DNA of 64,000 nucleotides from Marinobacterium lutimaris (GTDB lineage: Bacteria; Pseudomonadota; Gammaproteobacteria; Pseudomonadales; Balneatricaceae): positions 1 through 64,000 of the forward strand of contig NZ_FNVQ01000004.1 of the NCBI RefSeq assembly GCF_900108065.1, in the 5' to 3' direction. Below the pieces are notes generated by a model, which did not search any database, was not told the DNA's origin, and saw nothing but the letters and a program-made list of their open reading frames with translations. This document shows positions 1-8,123 of this stretch, piece after piece. Within the stretch, counting starts at the first letter, position 1, and every line of letters starts with the position of its first letter. The translations under genes and the position numbers were made by a program.

Positions 1-611
1 AGCGGCTTGCGCTTGGCTTTCATGATGTCCGGCAGCTTGGCGTAGCGCGGCTCGTTCAGACGCAGGTCGGTGGTGACGATGGCCGGCAGATCCAGCGCCA
101 GGGTGCGCAGACCGCCATCGACTTCACGGGTCACCATTGCCTTCTCGCCTTCAACCTTGACGGCGGAAGCGAAGGTACCCTGAGGACGACCGGTCAGAGC
201 CGCCAGCATCTGACCGACCTGGTTGTTGTCGGAGTCGATGGACTGCTTGCCGAGGATAACGAGGCCCGGCTGTTCCGCTTCGACCACCTTGGCCAGCAGC
301 TTGGCCACATTCAGCGGCTCTATATTCAAAGGCTGGGGCATATCATCAGTCTCAACCTGGATAGCGCGGTCGGCGCCCAGTGCCATGGCGGTACGCAGCT
401 GTTCCTGCACCGCTTTCGGGCCGATGGAAACCACCACCACTTCGGAAGCGATACCGGCTTCTTTCAGGCGGATCGCTTCTTCAACCGCGATCTCGCAGAA
501 GGGGTTGAGTGCCATTTTGACGTTGGCCAGATCCACGTCGGAGTTATCGGCCTTTACACGTACCTTGACGTTGTAGTCGATGACGCGTTTTACACAAACA
601 AGCACTTTCAT
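1..611 (-). CDS. etfB: Electron transfer flavoprotein subunit beta (partial, 3' end outside window)
   Basis: This is the beta subunit of the soluble ETF heterodimer, which accepts electrons from acyl-CoA dehydrogenases and passes them to ETF:ubiquinone oxidoreductase. The protein starts [19 protein letters not shown], the usual ETF-beta N-terminus. It keeps the AMP/FAD-binding surroundings ([30 protein letters not shown]) and the family signature near residues 120-160 ([19 protein letters not shown]). About 203 codons are visible and the frame is still open at base 1, so only about 45 residues are missing. The start at 611 has an AGGT Shine-Dalgarno-like stretch upstream. etfA probably follows outside the window, as is usual. 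The nearby acyl-CoA dehydrogenase (5514-7298) is a plausible electron donor. Confidence 0.95.
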   Translation of the reverse strand, partial: MKVLVCVKRVIDYNVKVRVKADNSDVDLANVKMALNPFCEIAVEEAIRLKEAGIASEVVVVSIGPKAVQEQLRTAMALGADRAIQVETDDMPQPLNIEPLNVAKLLAKVVEAEQPGLVILGKQSIDSDNNQVGQMLAALTGRPQGTFASAVKVEGEKAMVTREVDGGLRTLALDLPAIVTTDLRLNEPRYAKLPDIMKAKRKP

Positions 612-634
612 ATGATCGATACCTAAAGAAAAAA

Positions 635-674
635 TGTCCCCTTTGAGGCTGCACACCGGGTCTCAAAGGGGACA
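635..674 (-). terminator. Strong intrinsic terminator of the dctPQM operon
   Basis: TGTCCCCTTTGAG at 635-647 pairs perfectly with CTCAAAGGGGACA at 662-674, a 13-bp stem with a 14-nt loop. Read on the minus strand it is followed by a run of six T (TTTTTTC), a classical rho-independent terminator. It lies between the dctM stop (707) and the etfB start (611). Confidence 0.9.
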
Positions 675-706
675 ACAGGGGTCATTGCAGAGGAGAAAAA
701 TAGCGG

Positions 707-2005
707 CTAGCTGCCACCCAGGAACATGACGAGACCGGGGAAAAAAATGACCAGCGCAACAACGGCCAGGTCCGCCACCAGGAAGATCGCGACACCGCGG
801 AAGATATCCATCAGCGAGGCGTACTCACTGGCGACACTGCGGATAACGAAGATATTCATCCCCACCGGCGGCGTGATCATGCCGATCTCCAGCAGCTTGA
901 CCAGCAACACACCAAACCAGATCAGGCTCAGGTCATAGAGCTCAAATACCGGCAGGAATATCGGCAGCGTCACCAGCATGGCGCCGAACGGCTCCATGAA
1001 AAGCCCCAGGAACAGGTAGATCAGCACTACGATCAGCATCAGTTCCAGGTAGGAGAGGCTCCAGCCCGTGACTGCTGTGGAGATGTATGCGGCCACACCG
1101 CTGAGGCTGAGAAATACCGTGAACATACTGGCGCCCACACCGATGATCATCAGCGATGCGGTAGTGGAAAGCGTCTCGAGAAACGCCTTTTTCGCCTGTG
1201 CCATATTCAGCCGGCGCAGCGCCAGTGCAATAAGGATAGACCCCATCGCGCCCACTGCCCCCGCCTCGGTTGCTGTAAATAAGCCGCTGAACAGACCGCC
1301 GAACACCAGCACACCCAGCACGATAACAGGCCAGATCTCGATCAACGCCTGAGCCACCGAGTAGTGGGATACATCCTCTGCCCGACGCGGTGCAATATCG
1401 GGTCGCAGCCAGCTGACCGCCAGCACGATCAGACTGTAGCTAACCGCAGTCAGCAGACCGATGGTGATACCACCAAGAAAAACCTGGGTGATAGAGACCT
1501 GGGCAAAGACCCCGTAAACGATCATCAGGATACTCGGCGGGATCAAAGCACCTATGGTGCCGCCCGCCGCGATGGTGCCGCAGGCAAAACTGGGTCTGTA
1601 ACCGCTGCGAACCATCTCAGGAATCGCGATCCGCCCCATCGCCGCCGCACAGGCGACGCTGGAGCCACAGACCGCAGCGAAACCGGAACTGGCGAAAATA
1701 CTGGAGATCGCAAGACCGCCCGGTAGCCAGCGAAATACTACCTTGGCGGCATTGAACAGCCCGGATGTAAGCCCGGAGTGATAACAGACAAACCCCATCA
1801 GCAGGAACATCGGCACCGCACTGAGGGTCCACTTGGCGACGAAGTCATAAGGCTTGGCAGCCAGCAGGCTGATCGCCGTATCCGTGCCGAACATCAGGCT
1901 GGCACCACCCAGGGAGACCAGGATCAGCGACAGGGCTACGGGTACACGCAGCGCCAACAGCACCAGCAGCAAAAGGAGTCCATACAAGCCAATTTCAACA
2001 CCCAT
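707..2005 (-). CDS. dctM: TRAP transporter large permease (DctM-type)
   Basis: This is the large membrane subunit of a tripartite ATP-independent periplasmic transporter, which uses the sodium gradient to drive uptake of an organic acid delivered by the binding protein. At 432 residues it has the usual family length. It has about 12 hydrophobic segments and typical DctM signatures (VPMFLLMGFVCYHSGLTSGL near the N-terminus, IAAGGTIGALIPPSILMIVY in the middle, TPPVGMNIFVI near the end). Its start lies 18 bp after the dctQ stop, so the two are co-transcribed. The substrate cannot be read from the sequence. The adjacent aromatic-CoA operon suggests an aromatic or phenylpropanoid carboxylate (inference). 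Confidence 0.93.
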   Translation of the reverse strand: MGVEIGLYGLLLLLVLLALRVPVALSLILVSLGGASLMFGTDTAISLLAAKPYDFVAKWTLSAVPMFLLMGFVCYHSGLTSGLFNAAKVVFRWLPGGLAISSIFASSGFAAVCGSSVACAAAMGRIAIPEMVRSGYRPSFACGTIAAGGTIGALIPPSILMIVYGVFAQVSITQVFLGGITIGLLTAVSYSLIVLAVSWLRPDIAPRRAEDVSHYSVAQALIEIWPVIVLGVLVFGGLFSGLFTATEAGAVGAMGSILIALALRRLNMAQAKKAFLETLSTTASLMIIGVGASMFTVFLSLSGVAAYISTAVTGWSLSYLELMLIVVLIYLFLGLFMEPFGAMLVTLPIFLPVFELYDLSLIWFGVLLVKLLEIGMITPPVGMNIFVIRSVASEYASLMDIFRGVAIFLVADLAVVALVIFFPGLVMFLGGS

Positions 2006-2023
2006 AATACCGCCTCATACGCC

Positions 2024-2530
2024 TCATACCCGGTCGTAATTTTCGTTATTTGTGATGATCAAAGGGATCCTCACCAGAGACACCAGCGCGGCTAAAGCAA
2101 AGGCCAGCGGAAGAATGAAGTAGGTGGGCCAGACCGGCATCGGGAAGTCCAGCGACATCACATAGGCACCAATGTCGTACTGTTCCACCGCCTTGTTCCA
2201 GGTGGCGACCACCAGCACCAGGTAGATCCCCGCCGAAAGCAAAGCCACCAGTGCATCGAGCCACCTGGTCACACAGGCGCCGAACATCCCGCTGAGAGAC
2301 TCGACAAAAATCATCTGCTTGCGCCACTCCACCCACGCCAGGGGCAGCAGCGCCAGTGTAACCATGTAATAACGCGTAACGATCTCAAGGGTTGAAGGTA
2401 TGGATACAGAGAGGGTTGCTCGCAGCACCACATCTAGCACGATGTGCAGCATCATCGCCAGGATGCCCAGGCTGCCGAGCAACGCGAGGCAGACCGAAGA
2501 GCGCTCCGCCAGTTTCACTAAAAGGCTCAT
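2024..2530 (-). CDS. dctQ: TRAP transporter small permease (DctQ-type)
   Basis: Small four-helix membrane subunit of the TRAP transporter. The chosen start (MSLLVKLAERS) gives 168 residues and has AGGA about 8 nt upstream. An upstream in-frame start at 2587 would add 19 polar residues with no homologous look. Four hydrophobic segments are visible, and the motif VEWRKQMIFVESLSG between helices 2 and 3 is typical of DctQ. It sits between dctP and dctM in the standard P-Q-M order. Confidence 0.9.
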   Translation of the reverse strand: MSLLVKLAERSSVCLALLGSLGILAMMLHIVLDVVLRATLSVSIPSTLEIVTRYYMVTLALLPLAWVEWRKQMIFVESLSGMFGACVTRWLDALVALLSAGIYLVLVVATWNKAVEQYDIGAYVMSLDFPMPVWPTYFILPLAFALAALVSLVRIPLIITNNENYDRV

Positions 2531-2604
2531 AGTATGATTCCTGTCTGGCCCGTGTCGGGAGACGGCGGTCCTTCGAAAAGGGCCCACCGTCTTTTATCTC
2601 AGTC

Positions 2605-3720
2605 TCAAACCCCGTAAGTAGAGAAATCGACCTTGTCCCAGACTTCCCTTTTCACCGCTTCAGCCATCTTGGAAGAATCACCCGCTGCCTCCTCAGAGAT
2701 CGCATGCCATTTATCGACCAGCTGACGGAAGCGCGCGATCTTTTCAGCGGCTTTTTCGATACCGTAGCGCTCTCCCGCCTGGGCAGCGGCCACACCGAGG
2801 TCCGACTCAACAAAGGCACTGGTCGCTGCGACGAGATCCTCGCTCGGCTCGATGATTTCTACATCTTTTTGCTCGGCTTCAGCGGAGATTTCAGCCCAGC
2901 GATCGGTCGCCAACACACCACTCATTGTCGCGGAAACAGCGATGGCCTTACGCTCTTCAGCACTGAGCGACTTCCAGGTTTTCGCGTTGACCGCATGGGT
3001 AATAACGGAGTGGTAAGTGCCCAGGTTGATGGCGGAGATATAGCCCACCGTATCGTCCAGACGGAAAGAGACGATATCGGCAGATGAGGTCACCGTTCCA
3101 TCGATGACGCCCTGAGAAAGCGCCTCGAAGGTTTCCGTAACCGGTGTACTGACCGGCGTAGCGCCCATGGCTTCAACCCAACGTGAGAACTGGGGTCCAC
3201 CTACACGCAGACGCATCCCTTTCATATCAGCCATATCCTTGATCGGCTTGGTACTGAGCACATGGTAGATATTGGAGGAGTAGGAACTGGTATAGCTGAT
3301 ACCGAGTTTGCGCAATTCAGCCTGGCAGTCACCGCAGGTAACGATGTACTCAGTCATTGCAGCACCCATGGCCTGAGGGTCATCCCCTAAAAACGCCAGA
3401 TCACCGACAAGATTCATCTCGGGGAGGTCTGCCGGAAAGTAAGCCGGCAGGAACGGCCCCACATCCACCAGCCCGCTACTAAGACCAGTGCGCATTTCGC
3501 TGATAGATACAGCTTCAACACCCAGCATTCTGCTGTTCAATTTGCCATCCGACTGCTTCGGCAATTGAGCCTGAAACTCGGTATAGAGGGGGTTATAGCC
3601 GGGGTGAAATTGCACTACTCCCGGTGCCAGCCGCAGGTCCCGGGCCTGGGCTGCCTGAGTGAATCCTGTAGTCAGTGCCAAAGCCAGCATAAGACCTTGA
3701 GTCGTTTTTTTGATCAGCAT
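2605..3720 (-). CDS. dctP: TRAP transporter periplasmic solute-binding protein (DctP-type)
   Basis: Periplasmic receptor of the TRAP system. The start at 3720 (MLIKKTTQGLM) gives 371 residues and follows AGAAGGA by about 7 nt. An upstream in-frame start at 3768 is less likely. A Sec signal peptide ends near TQAAQA, followed by the mature DctP fold. The MKGMRLRVGG segment carries the conserved arginine that, in the family, binds the substrate carboxylate. It is the first gene of dctPQM, whose promoter must lie in 3721-3944. The ligand is unknown. Position next to the CoA-dependent aromatic operon points to an aromatic acid (inference). Confidence 0.92.
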   Translation of the reverse strand: MLIKKTTQGLMLALALTTGFTQAAQARDLRLAPGVVQFHPGYNPLYTEFQAQLPKQSDGKLNSRMLGVEAVSISEMRTGLSSGLVDVGPFLPAYFPADLPEMNLVGDLAFLGDDPQAMGAAMTEYIVTCGDCQAELRKLGISYTSSYSSNIYHVLSTKPIKDMADMKGMRLRVGGPQFSRWVEAMGATPVSTPVTETFEALSQGVIDGTVTSSADIVSFRLDDTVGYISAINLGTYHSVITHAVNAKTWKSLSAEERKAIAVSATMSGVLATDRWAEISAEAEQKDVEIIEPSEDLVAATSAFVESDLGVAAAQAGERYGIEKAAEKIARFRQLVDKWHAISEEAAGDSSKMAEAVKREVWDKVDFSTYGV

Positions 3721-3889
3721 GGTTACGTCCTTCTCTATTTTTATATTTCTATTTGTTCCGCCGGGCATAAACGCCCTACACCAACGCTTGGGGAATGAAA
3801 CCGATTGCTTTGCAGCTCTTTTCTTTTCTTTTTACCTTTGAAATCTGTGTTCTGAGTTAATAGCAAACCCAACCTCCGGCCGCAGTCAG

Positions 3890-3920
3890 CCTGAGAGCAC
3901 CCGCTGGGTGCCCATTCAGG
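3890..3920 (-). terminator. Nested hairpin downstream of the aromatic-CoA operon
   Basis: GCACCC (3897-3902) pairs with GGGTGC (3906-3911), and CCTGA (3890-3894) with TCAGG (3916-3920). It lies just past the stop of the last operon gene (3945). There is no T-run on the minus strand, so it may be a transcript-end stabiliser or a weak terminator rather than a classical one. Confidence 0.4.
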
Positions 3921-3944
3921 AGGGTTTCCTGTTTCTTTTCTGTT

Positions 3945-4334
3945 TTAGCCCGCCGGTGAAAACATCGGCACCTTCTGCCCGTTCTCACTGTCGACGAAGG
4001 TCACCTTTACCGGTTGACCGATCTCCAGGCGATCAAAGTCTGCGCCAACGATATTGGTCAGAATAATCGGCCCCTCTTCCAGCTCGACATAGGCGATGCA
4101 GTAGGGCGGCTTGGCCCTTGGCAGCACACTGAAGGAGTAGAGCGTCCCGCGGCCGCTGGCCTCGAACCACTCACAGTGGTTACGACCGGTGAAAGGGCTG
4201 TGCGCACGGGGATAAAAAAACGCCTTGCCGGTATCGCAGCAGCGCTGGAGCATGAAGCGGCCCTGGTTGGCGGCCTCCCAAAAACGCTCGGTTTCCGGCC
4301 AGGGCTGCGGAGAAGCAGGTATACGACTTTCCAT
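3945..4334 (-). CDS. OB-fold/DUF35 protein, partner of the thiolase-fold enzyme
   Basis: This is a 129-residue protein of the DUF35 (rubredoxin-like zinc ribbon plus OB fold) family. Such proteins pair with thiolase-fold enzymes and, in steroid side-chain degradation (Ltp2-type), form an aldolase complex. The N-terminal part (residues ~30-55) corresponds to the zinc ribbon, but most of its usual two CxxC pairs are gone: only C32, C33 and one later Cys remain, with H, F or T elsewhere. The OB part (residues ~60-125, GRGTLYSFSVLPRAKPPY) is well kept. It begins 2 bp after the thiolase-like gene, so the two are surely co-expressed and probably form a complex. Confidence 0.85.
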   Translation of the reverse strand: MESRIPASPQPWPETERFWEAANQGRFMLQRCCDTGKAFFYPRAHSPFTGRNHCEWFEASGRGTLYSFSVLPRAKPPYCIAYVELEEGPIILTNIVGADFDRLEIGQPVKVTFVDSENGQKVPMFSPAG

Positions 4335-4336
4335 GA

Positions 4337-5524
4337 TCAGTCCTCTCGCTCAAGAATCAGGGTTGCGCTGCCGTGACGAGCCCCAAGCTGTCCACCGGTG
4401 CCATGGGCAAGTGCCAGACGACAATCGGGAACCTGAACGGCCGGGTGCGCCTCGCCTCGCAACTGGCGCACGGCCTCGATCAGCTTGGTCATACCGCCAC
4501 GGTTACCCGGATGGTTGTTACAGAGCCCGCCTCCATCGGTATTGAAAGGCAGCTTGCCGACGCCCGAGATCAGACCACCATCAGCGACAAAGCGACCGCC
4601 CTGCCCCGGCTCGCAAAAGCCCAGGTTCTCCAGCTGCACCAGCACGGTGATGGTGAAGCTATCGTAGAGCGAGGCGTACTGGATATCGCTGGGCCTTACG
4701 CCCGCCTGCTGAAACGCCTCTTTACCGGTCTGCACCGCGCCGGAAGCGAGAATATCGAAGTAACCACCGTTTAGATGTTTGACGGTAAAACCCGCCCCCG
4801 TGGGGGTAATCAGCGGCCTCTTGAGCCCCTTGGCCACCTCTGGATGCGCCAGCACCAGGGCCCCGCCGCCATCGCTGATGACACAGCAATCCAGGCGATG
4901 CAGAGGCGTCGCCACAATGGGCGACTCGATCACGTCCTCCACGGTCACCACATTCGGCAGCACCGCATTGGGGTTGTGCTGGGCGTGATGCGACGCAGCG
5001 ACCTTGATCCAGGCCAGCTGCTCAGAGGTGGTTCCGTGCTCATACATGTGTCTTGCCGCGCACATGCCATAAACGTTGGTTACCACCGGGCCGTAGGGCA
5101 GCTCGAACTGAGACTCCGCCGTAGTCTGCGCCTGCAACAGGTGACTCGCTTCCGGGGAAAATTTTTCCGCCCGCGGCCGCCCCGCCTGGGTGATCAGTGC
5201 AACCCGGCACTTGCCGGCGGCGATTGCCCTGGCCGCGTGTTCAACGTGATTGATATAGGCAGAGCCCCAGGATTCGGTCGTATCCAGGTGGCGCAGCTTC
5301 AGCCCCAGGTATTCCACTACCGACAGAGGGCCGATCCCCGGGGATTCCCAGCCCGGTACGTCACCGGCACAGAAATAGCCGTCCACGTCTTCAATGCTGA
5401 GTCCGGCGTCATCCAGGGCGCCAAGCGCCGCTTCCGCATGCAGCTGTCCCAGCGATTTATCAACGGCGTGCCTTGTCGGATGTTCGAACGCGCCGACGAC
5501 ATAGGCCTGTCCCTTAAGACTCAT
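4337..5524 (-). CDS. Thiolase-fold protein lacking catalytic cysteines (Ltp/SCP-x-like, possible retro-aldolase)
   Basis: A 395-residue thiolase-superfamily protein of the lipid-transfer/SCP-x-like branch. The start at 5524 (MSLKGQAYVV) has GGAG upstream. A GTG 15 bp earlier is less likely. The region where a thiolase carries its nucleophilic Cys reads TTESWGSAYINH, and no cysteine occurs between C52 and C106. The C-terminal active-site Cys is also absent (LALAHGTGGQLG). The HPG motif (NNHPGNRGGM) is kept. Ltp2-type members without the Cys cleave beta-hydroxyacyl-CoA by retro-aldol reaction together with a DUF35 partner, which is encoded immediately downstream. A true beta-ketothiolase role is therefore doubtful. 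It overlaps the end of the acyl-CoA dehydrogenase gene by 11 bp. Confidence 0.82.
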   Translation of the reverse strand: MSLKGQAYVVGAFEHPTRHAVDKSLGQLHAEAALGALDDAGLSIEDVDGYFCAGDVPGWESPGIGPLSVVEYLGLKLRHLDTTESWGSAYINHVEHAARAIAAGKCRVALITQAGRPRAEKFSPEASHLLQAQTTAESQFELPYGPVVTNVYGMCAARHMYEHGTTSEQLAWIKVAASHHAQHNPNAVLPNVVTVEDVIESPIVATPLHRLDCCVISDGGGALVLAHPEVAKGLKRPLITPTGAGFTVKHLNGGYFDILASGAVQTGKEAFQQAGVRPSDIQYASLYDSFTITVLVQLENLGFCEPGQGGRFVADGGLISGVGKLPFNTDGGGLCNNHPGNRGGMTKLIEAVRQLRGEAHPAVQVPDCRLALAHGTGGQLGARHGSATLILERED

Positions 5525-7298
5525 GGCGTTTCTCCTCACTGCAGTTAGATGCGCCCATCAAACGCCCAAGACTTTTCGGGCTATGCGCAATCGCTAGTTC
5601 TAACGCTTTGATTTCCGGTAATAACTGATTGAAGTAGAAACGTGCCGTTTCGACCTTGAGCGAATACCAGTCATCATCAGCGTCACCCTGCTGACTCAGA
5701 GCAACCGCTGCCATCCGTGCCCAGGCCCAGGCAAACACCAGGTGACCCATAAGCCGCAGATAAGCGGTACATGCACCCAACACCGAGGTGGGATCGGTTG
5801 CATATCGATCGATCAGTTGACGAGTCACTCGGTCGACCATGGCGGAGACTTCCGCCAGGGGCTTGCAGAAGTTCAGCAGCTCAGCCCGACCACTGTGGTT
5901 ATCCAACCAGTGTCGAATCGCGGTCTGCAGTCGATTGAGACGACGCCCGCCATCCGAAAGCACCTTGCGAATCAGAAGATCCTGTCCCTGAATCGTGGTC
6001 GTGCCTTCATAGACCGTCGTGATCCTGACGTCACGCACCAGCTGTTCGATTCCGGTTTCAGTGACATAGCCGTGGCCGCCAAACAGCTGCAGCGCCAGCG
6101 AAGTCGACTCCTGTGCATTTTCGGACAGGAAGCCTTTTACGATGGGGGTCAGCAGAGGCAGCAGATCCTCGGCTTCATCACGCTTGGCAATCTGAGGATG
6201 CGACTCGGCCTGGTCCATCAACAGCGCGGTCCAGTGCAGCAGGAAGCGTCCGGCCTCGGTCCAGGCTTTTTGTGTCAGCAGCATGCGCTGAACATCAACA
6301 TGTTCAATCAGCAGGCAGGGCTGTTCCCCTTGCGGGGAACGTCCCTGACGCCGCTCCAGGGTGTACTCCCAGGCGTTCTGCATGGCGGTTTCGCTCATGC
6401 CCACTGCCTGTAATCCCGACAGCAGCCGTGCTTCGTTCATCACCGCGAACATAGCCTTCAAGCCGGCATTTTCTTCGCCAACCAGCCATCCCTGGGCATT
6501 CTCGAAGCGCAGCGAGCAGGTTGGGCTGCCGTGCAGACCCATCTTGTGCTCTATGCCATCACAGTAGACGCCGTTGGACTGCCCACCATCTGTCAGCTTT
6601 GGCACCAGGAACAGGCTTAACCCGCGAGTGCCCGCCGGCGCCCCGGGAATCCGGGCCAGTACCAGGTGAACGATGTTTTTCGTCAGATCATGCTCTGCGC
6701 CGCTGGCGAAGATCTTTGATCCACTCAAGCGATAGGTACCCTCACCATCGGGCTCCGCCTTGGTGGAGAGCAGGCCTACATCAGAGCCGGCCTGAGGCTC
6801 GGTGATGCACATAGAAGACAGCACTTCGCCATTGGTCAGCGCCGGAATCCATTTTTCCTGCAACTCCGCCGTGGCGGAGCTGCGCAAACAGGTAGATGTA
6901 CAGTGGTTAATCGTCGCGATCATCACGAACGCATGACTGGCCGAGCAGAGAAACTCGCTCACTACGCTGAATGCCAGCTTGGGCAAGCCCTGACCGCCTT
7001 CGGATGGCTGAGCGCACATCGATGGCCAGCCAAGTTCACGATACGCATTCCATGCGTCCGCGAAACCGGGGGACATGGTTACCTGTCCCTCGCTCCAGCT
7101 GCACCCGACCCTGTCTGCCTGCTCATTGACCAACAGCAACTGCTCGGAAGCGAAACGTCCCGCCTCATCCGCAATCGCATTTAAGGTCTCAGCATCAAAG
7201 TCTTCATAATCGGGCAGCTCGGCTAGCCCGTTAGCTCCAGCCAGAACATCGTGAATAACGAACTGGAGATCCCGCAAAGGTGGATTGAACTTCAACAT
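5514..7298 (-). CDS. Acyl-CoA dehydrogenase, long DmdC-like type
   Basis: FAD-dependent acyl-CoA dehydrogenase of 594 residues. That is longer than the usual ~390 and matches the DmdC-like group with an extra C-terminal domain. Visible family motifs are MCITEPQAGSDVGLLSTKA (FAD/substrate loop, about residues 165-185), KIFASGAEHDL, and QLFGGHGYVTETG followed by RDVRITTVYEGTT with the expected catalytic glutamate region. The start at 7298 follows GGAGGAGGTG, a very strong ribosome-binding site. In this operon it may desaturate aryl-propanoyl-CoA to the cinnamoyl-CoA form and hand electrons to ETF (etfB at the window start). This is inference from context. The exact acyl substrate is unknown. 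Confidence 0.9.
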   Translation of the reverse strand: MLKFNPPLRDLQFVIHDVLAGANGLAELPDYEDFDAETLNAIADEAGRFASEQLLLVNEQADRVGCSWSEGQVTMSPGFADAWNAYRELGWPSMCAQPSEGGQGLPKLAFSVVSEFLCSASHAFVMIATINHCTSTCLRSSATAELQEKWIPALTNGEVLSSMCITEPQAGSDVGLLSTKAEPDGEGTYRLSGSKIFASGAEHDLTKNIVHLVLARIPGAPAGTRGLSLFLVPKLTDGGQSNGVYCDGIEHKMGLHGSPTCSLRFENAQGWLVGEENAGLKAMFAVMNEARLLSGLQAVGMSETAMQNAWEYTLERRQGRSPQGEQPCLLIEHVDVQRMLLTQKAWTEAGRFLLHWTALLMDQAESHPQIAKRDEAEDLLPLLTPIVKGFLSENAQESTSLALQLFGGHGYVTETGIEQLVRDVRITTVYEGTTTIQGQDLLIRKVLSDGGRRLNRLQTAIRHWLDNHSGRAELLNFCKPLAEVSAMVDRVTRQLIDRYATDPTSVLGACTAYLRLMGHLVFAWAWARMAAVALSQQGDADDDWYSLKVETARFYFNQLLPEIKALELAIAHSPKSLGRLMGASNCSEEKRHES

Positions 7299-7313
7299 GA
7301 GATCACCTCCTCC

Positions 7314-8075
7314 TTAGCGTGGCGCCAGACGCGTGGCGCCATCAATTCGGATCACCTCCCCGTTCAGGTAGCTGTTGGTCGCTATGTGCGCGACCAGATC
7401 AGCGAACTCTGCCGGCTGCCCCAGCCGGTGAGGGAAGGGAATAGATTCACCCAACGCCTTTTGCACTTCAGGCGGGGCCGTATCGAGCAACGGCGTATGG
7501 AAGATCCCCGGCGCGATGCCCATGGCGCGAACGCCGAACTGGGCAAACTCCCGCGCCAGCTGAATCGGCAGAGCACTCAAGCCACCCTTAGCCGCGGTAT
7601 AGGCCGCCTGACCGATCTGACCCTCATAAGCCGCAACAGAGGTAGTCAGCAGAACCAGGCCGCGCTCCCCATTGGCGTCCGGTTCAGCAGCAATCATGTC
7701 GGCCGCCGCAAGGCGCGTCATATTGAAGCTACCCACCAGGTTCAGGTTGATCACTTTGGTAAAATCTTCGAGCGCCATGGGGCCATCACGGCCCACCACC
7801 CGCTTCGCGGCTCCGCCACCAGCACAGTTCACCAGCAGGCGGGCAACACCGTGCTCCTCTTTGGCCCGCGCAATCGCGGCGCTGGCACTGTCCGCATCGG
7901 TAACATCGCAACGGATAGCGATGGCGCCGATTTCTGCGGCCAGCGTTTCGGCCCGCTCCATCTGAATATCGAGAATGGCGACACGAGCCCCCAGGGAGGC
8001 CAGGTGCCGCGCCGTCGCTTCACCCAGACCCGATGCGCCACCGGTAACCAATACTGCTGTTCCTTCAAGCTGCAT
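7314..8075 (-). CDS. Short-chain dehydrogenase, 3-hydroxyacyl-CoA dehydrogenase type 2-like
   Basis: A 253-residue SDR. The N-terminal nucleotide-binding motif is TGGASGLG. NCAGGG corresponds to NNAG, the catalytic serine is in LLTTSVAAYEGQ, and YTAAK gives the Tyr-x-x-x-Lys pair. The insert around residues 95-110 and the ending GEVIRIDGATRLAPR are typical of the HSD10/3-hydroxyacyl-CoA dehydrogenase type 2 group, which oxidises 3-hydroxyacyl-CoA with NAD+. It lies 15 bp before the acyl-CoA dehydrogenase in the same operon. If its substrate is the 3-hydroxy-3-arylpropanoyl-CoA, a beta-oxidation route with the adjacent thiolase-fold enzyme would be implied. The missing cysteines in that partner leave this open. 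Confidence 0.88.
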   Translation of the reverse strand: MQLEGTAVLVTGGASGLGEATARHLASLGARVAILDIQMERAETLAAEIGAIAIRCDVTDADSASAAIARAKEEHGVARLLVNCAGGGAAKRVVGRDGPMALEDFTKVINLNLVGSFNMTRLAAADMIAAEPDANGERGLVLLTTSVAAYEGQIGQAAYTAAKGGLSALPIQLAREFAQFGVRAMGIAPGIFHTPLLDTAPPEVQKALGESIPFPHRLGQPAEFADLVAHIATNSYLNGEVIRIDGATRLAPR

Positions 8076-8123
8076 AACGTACTCCTTGATACGAATCAGA
8101 AATTCAGTTGCGTGAAAAATGAC

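Noticed and set aside
4337-5524. Calling the thiolase-fold gene a normal beta-ketothiolase
   Set aside because: Both catalytic cysteines are missing, so that function would be unsupported.
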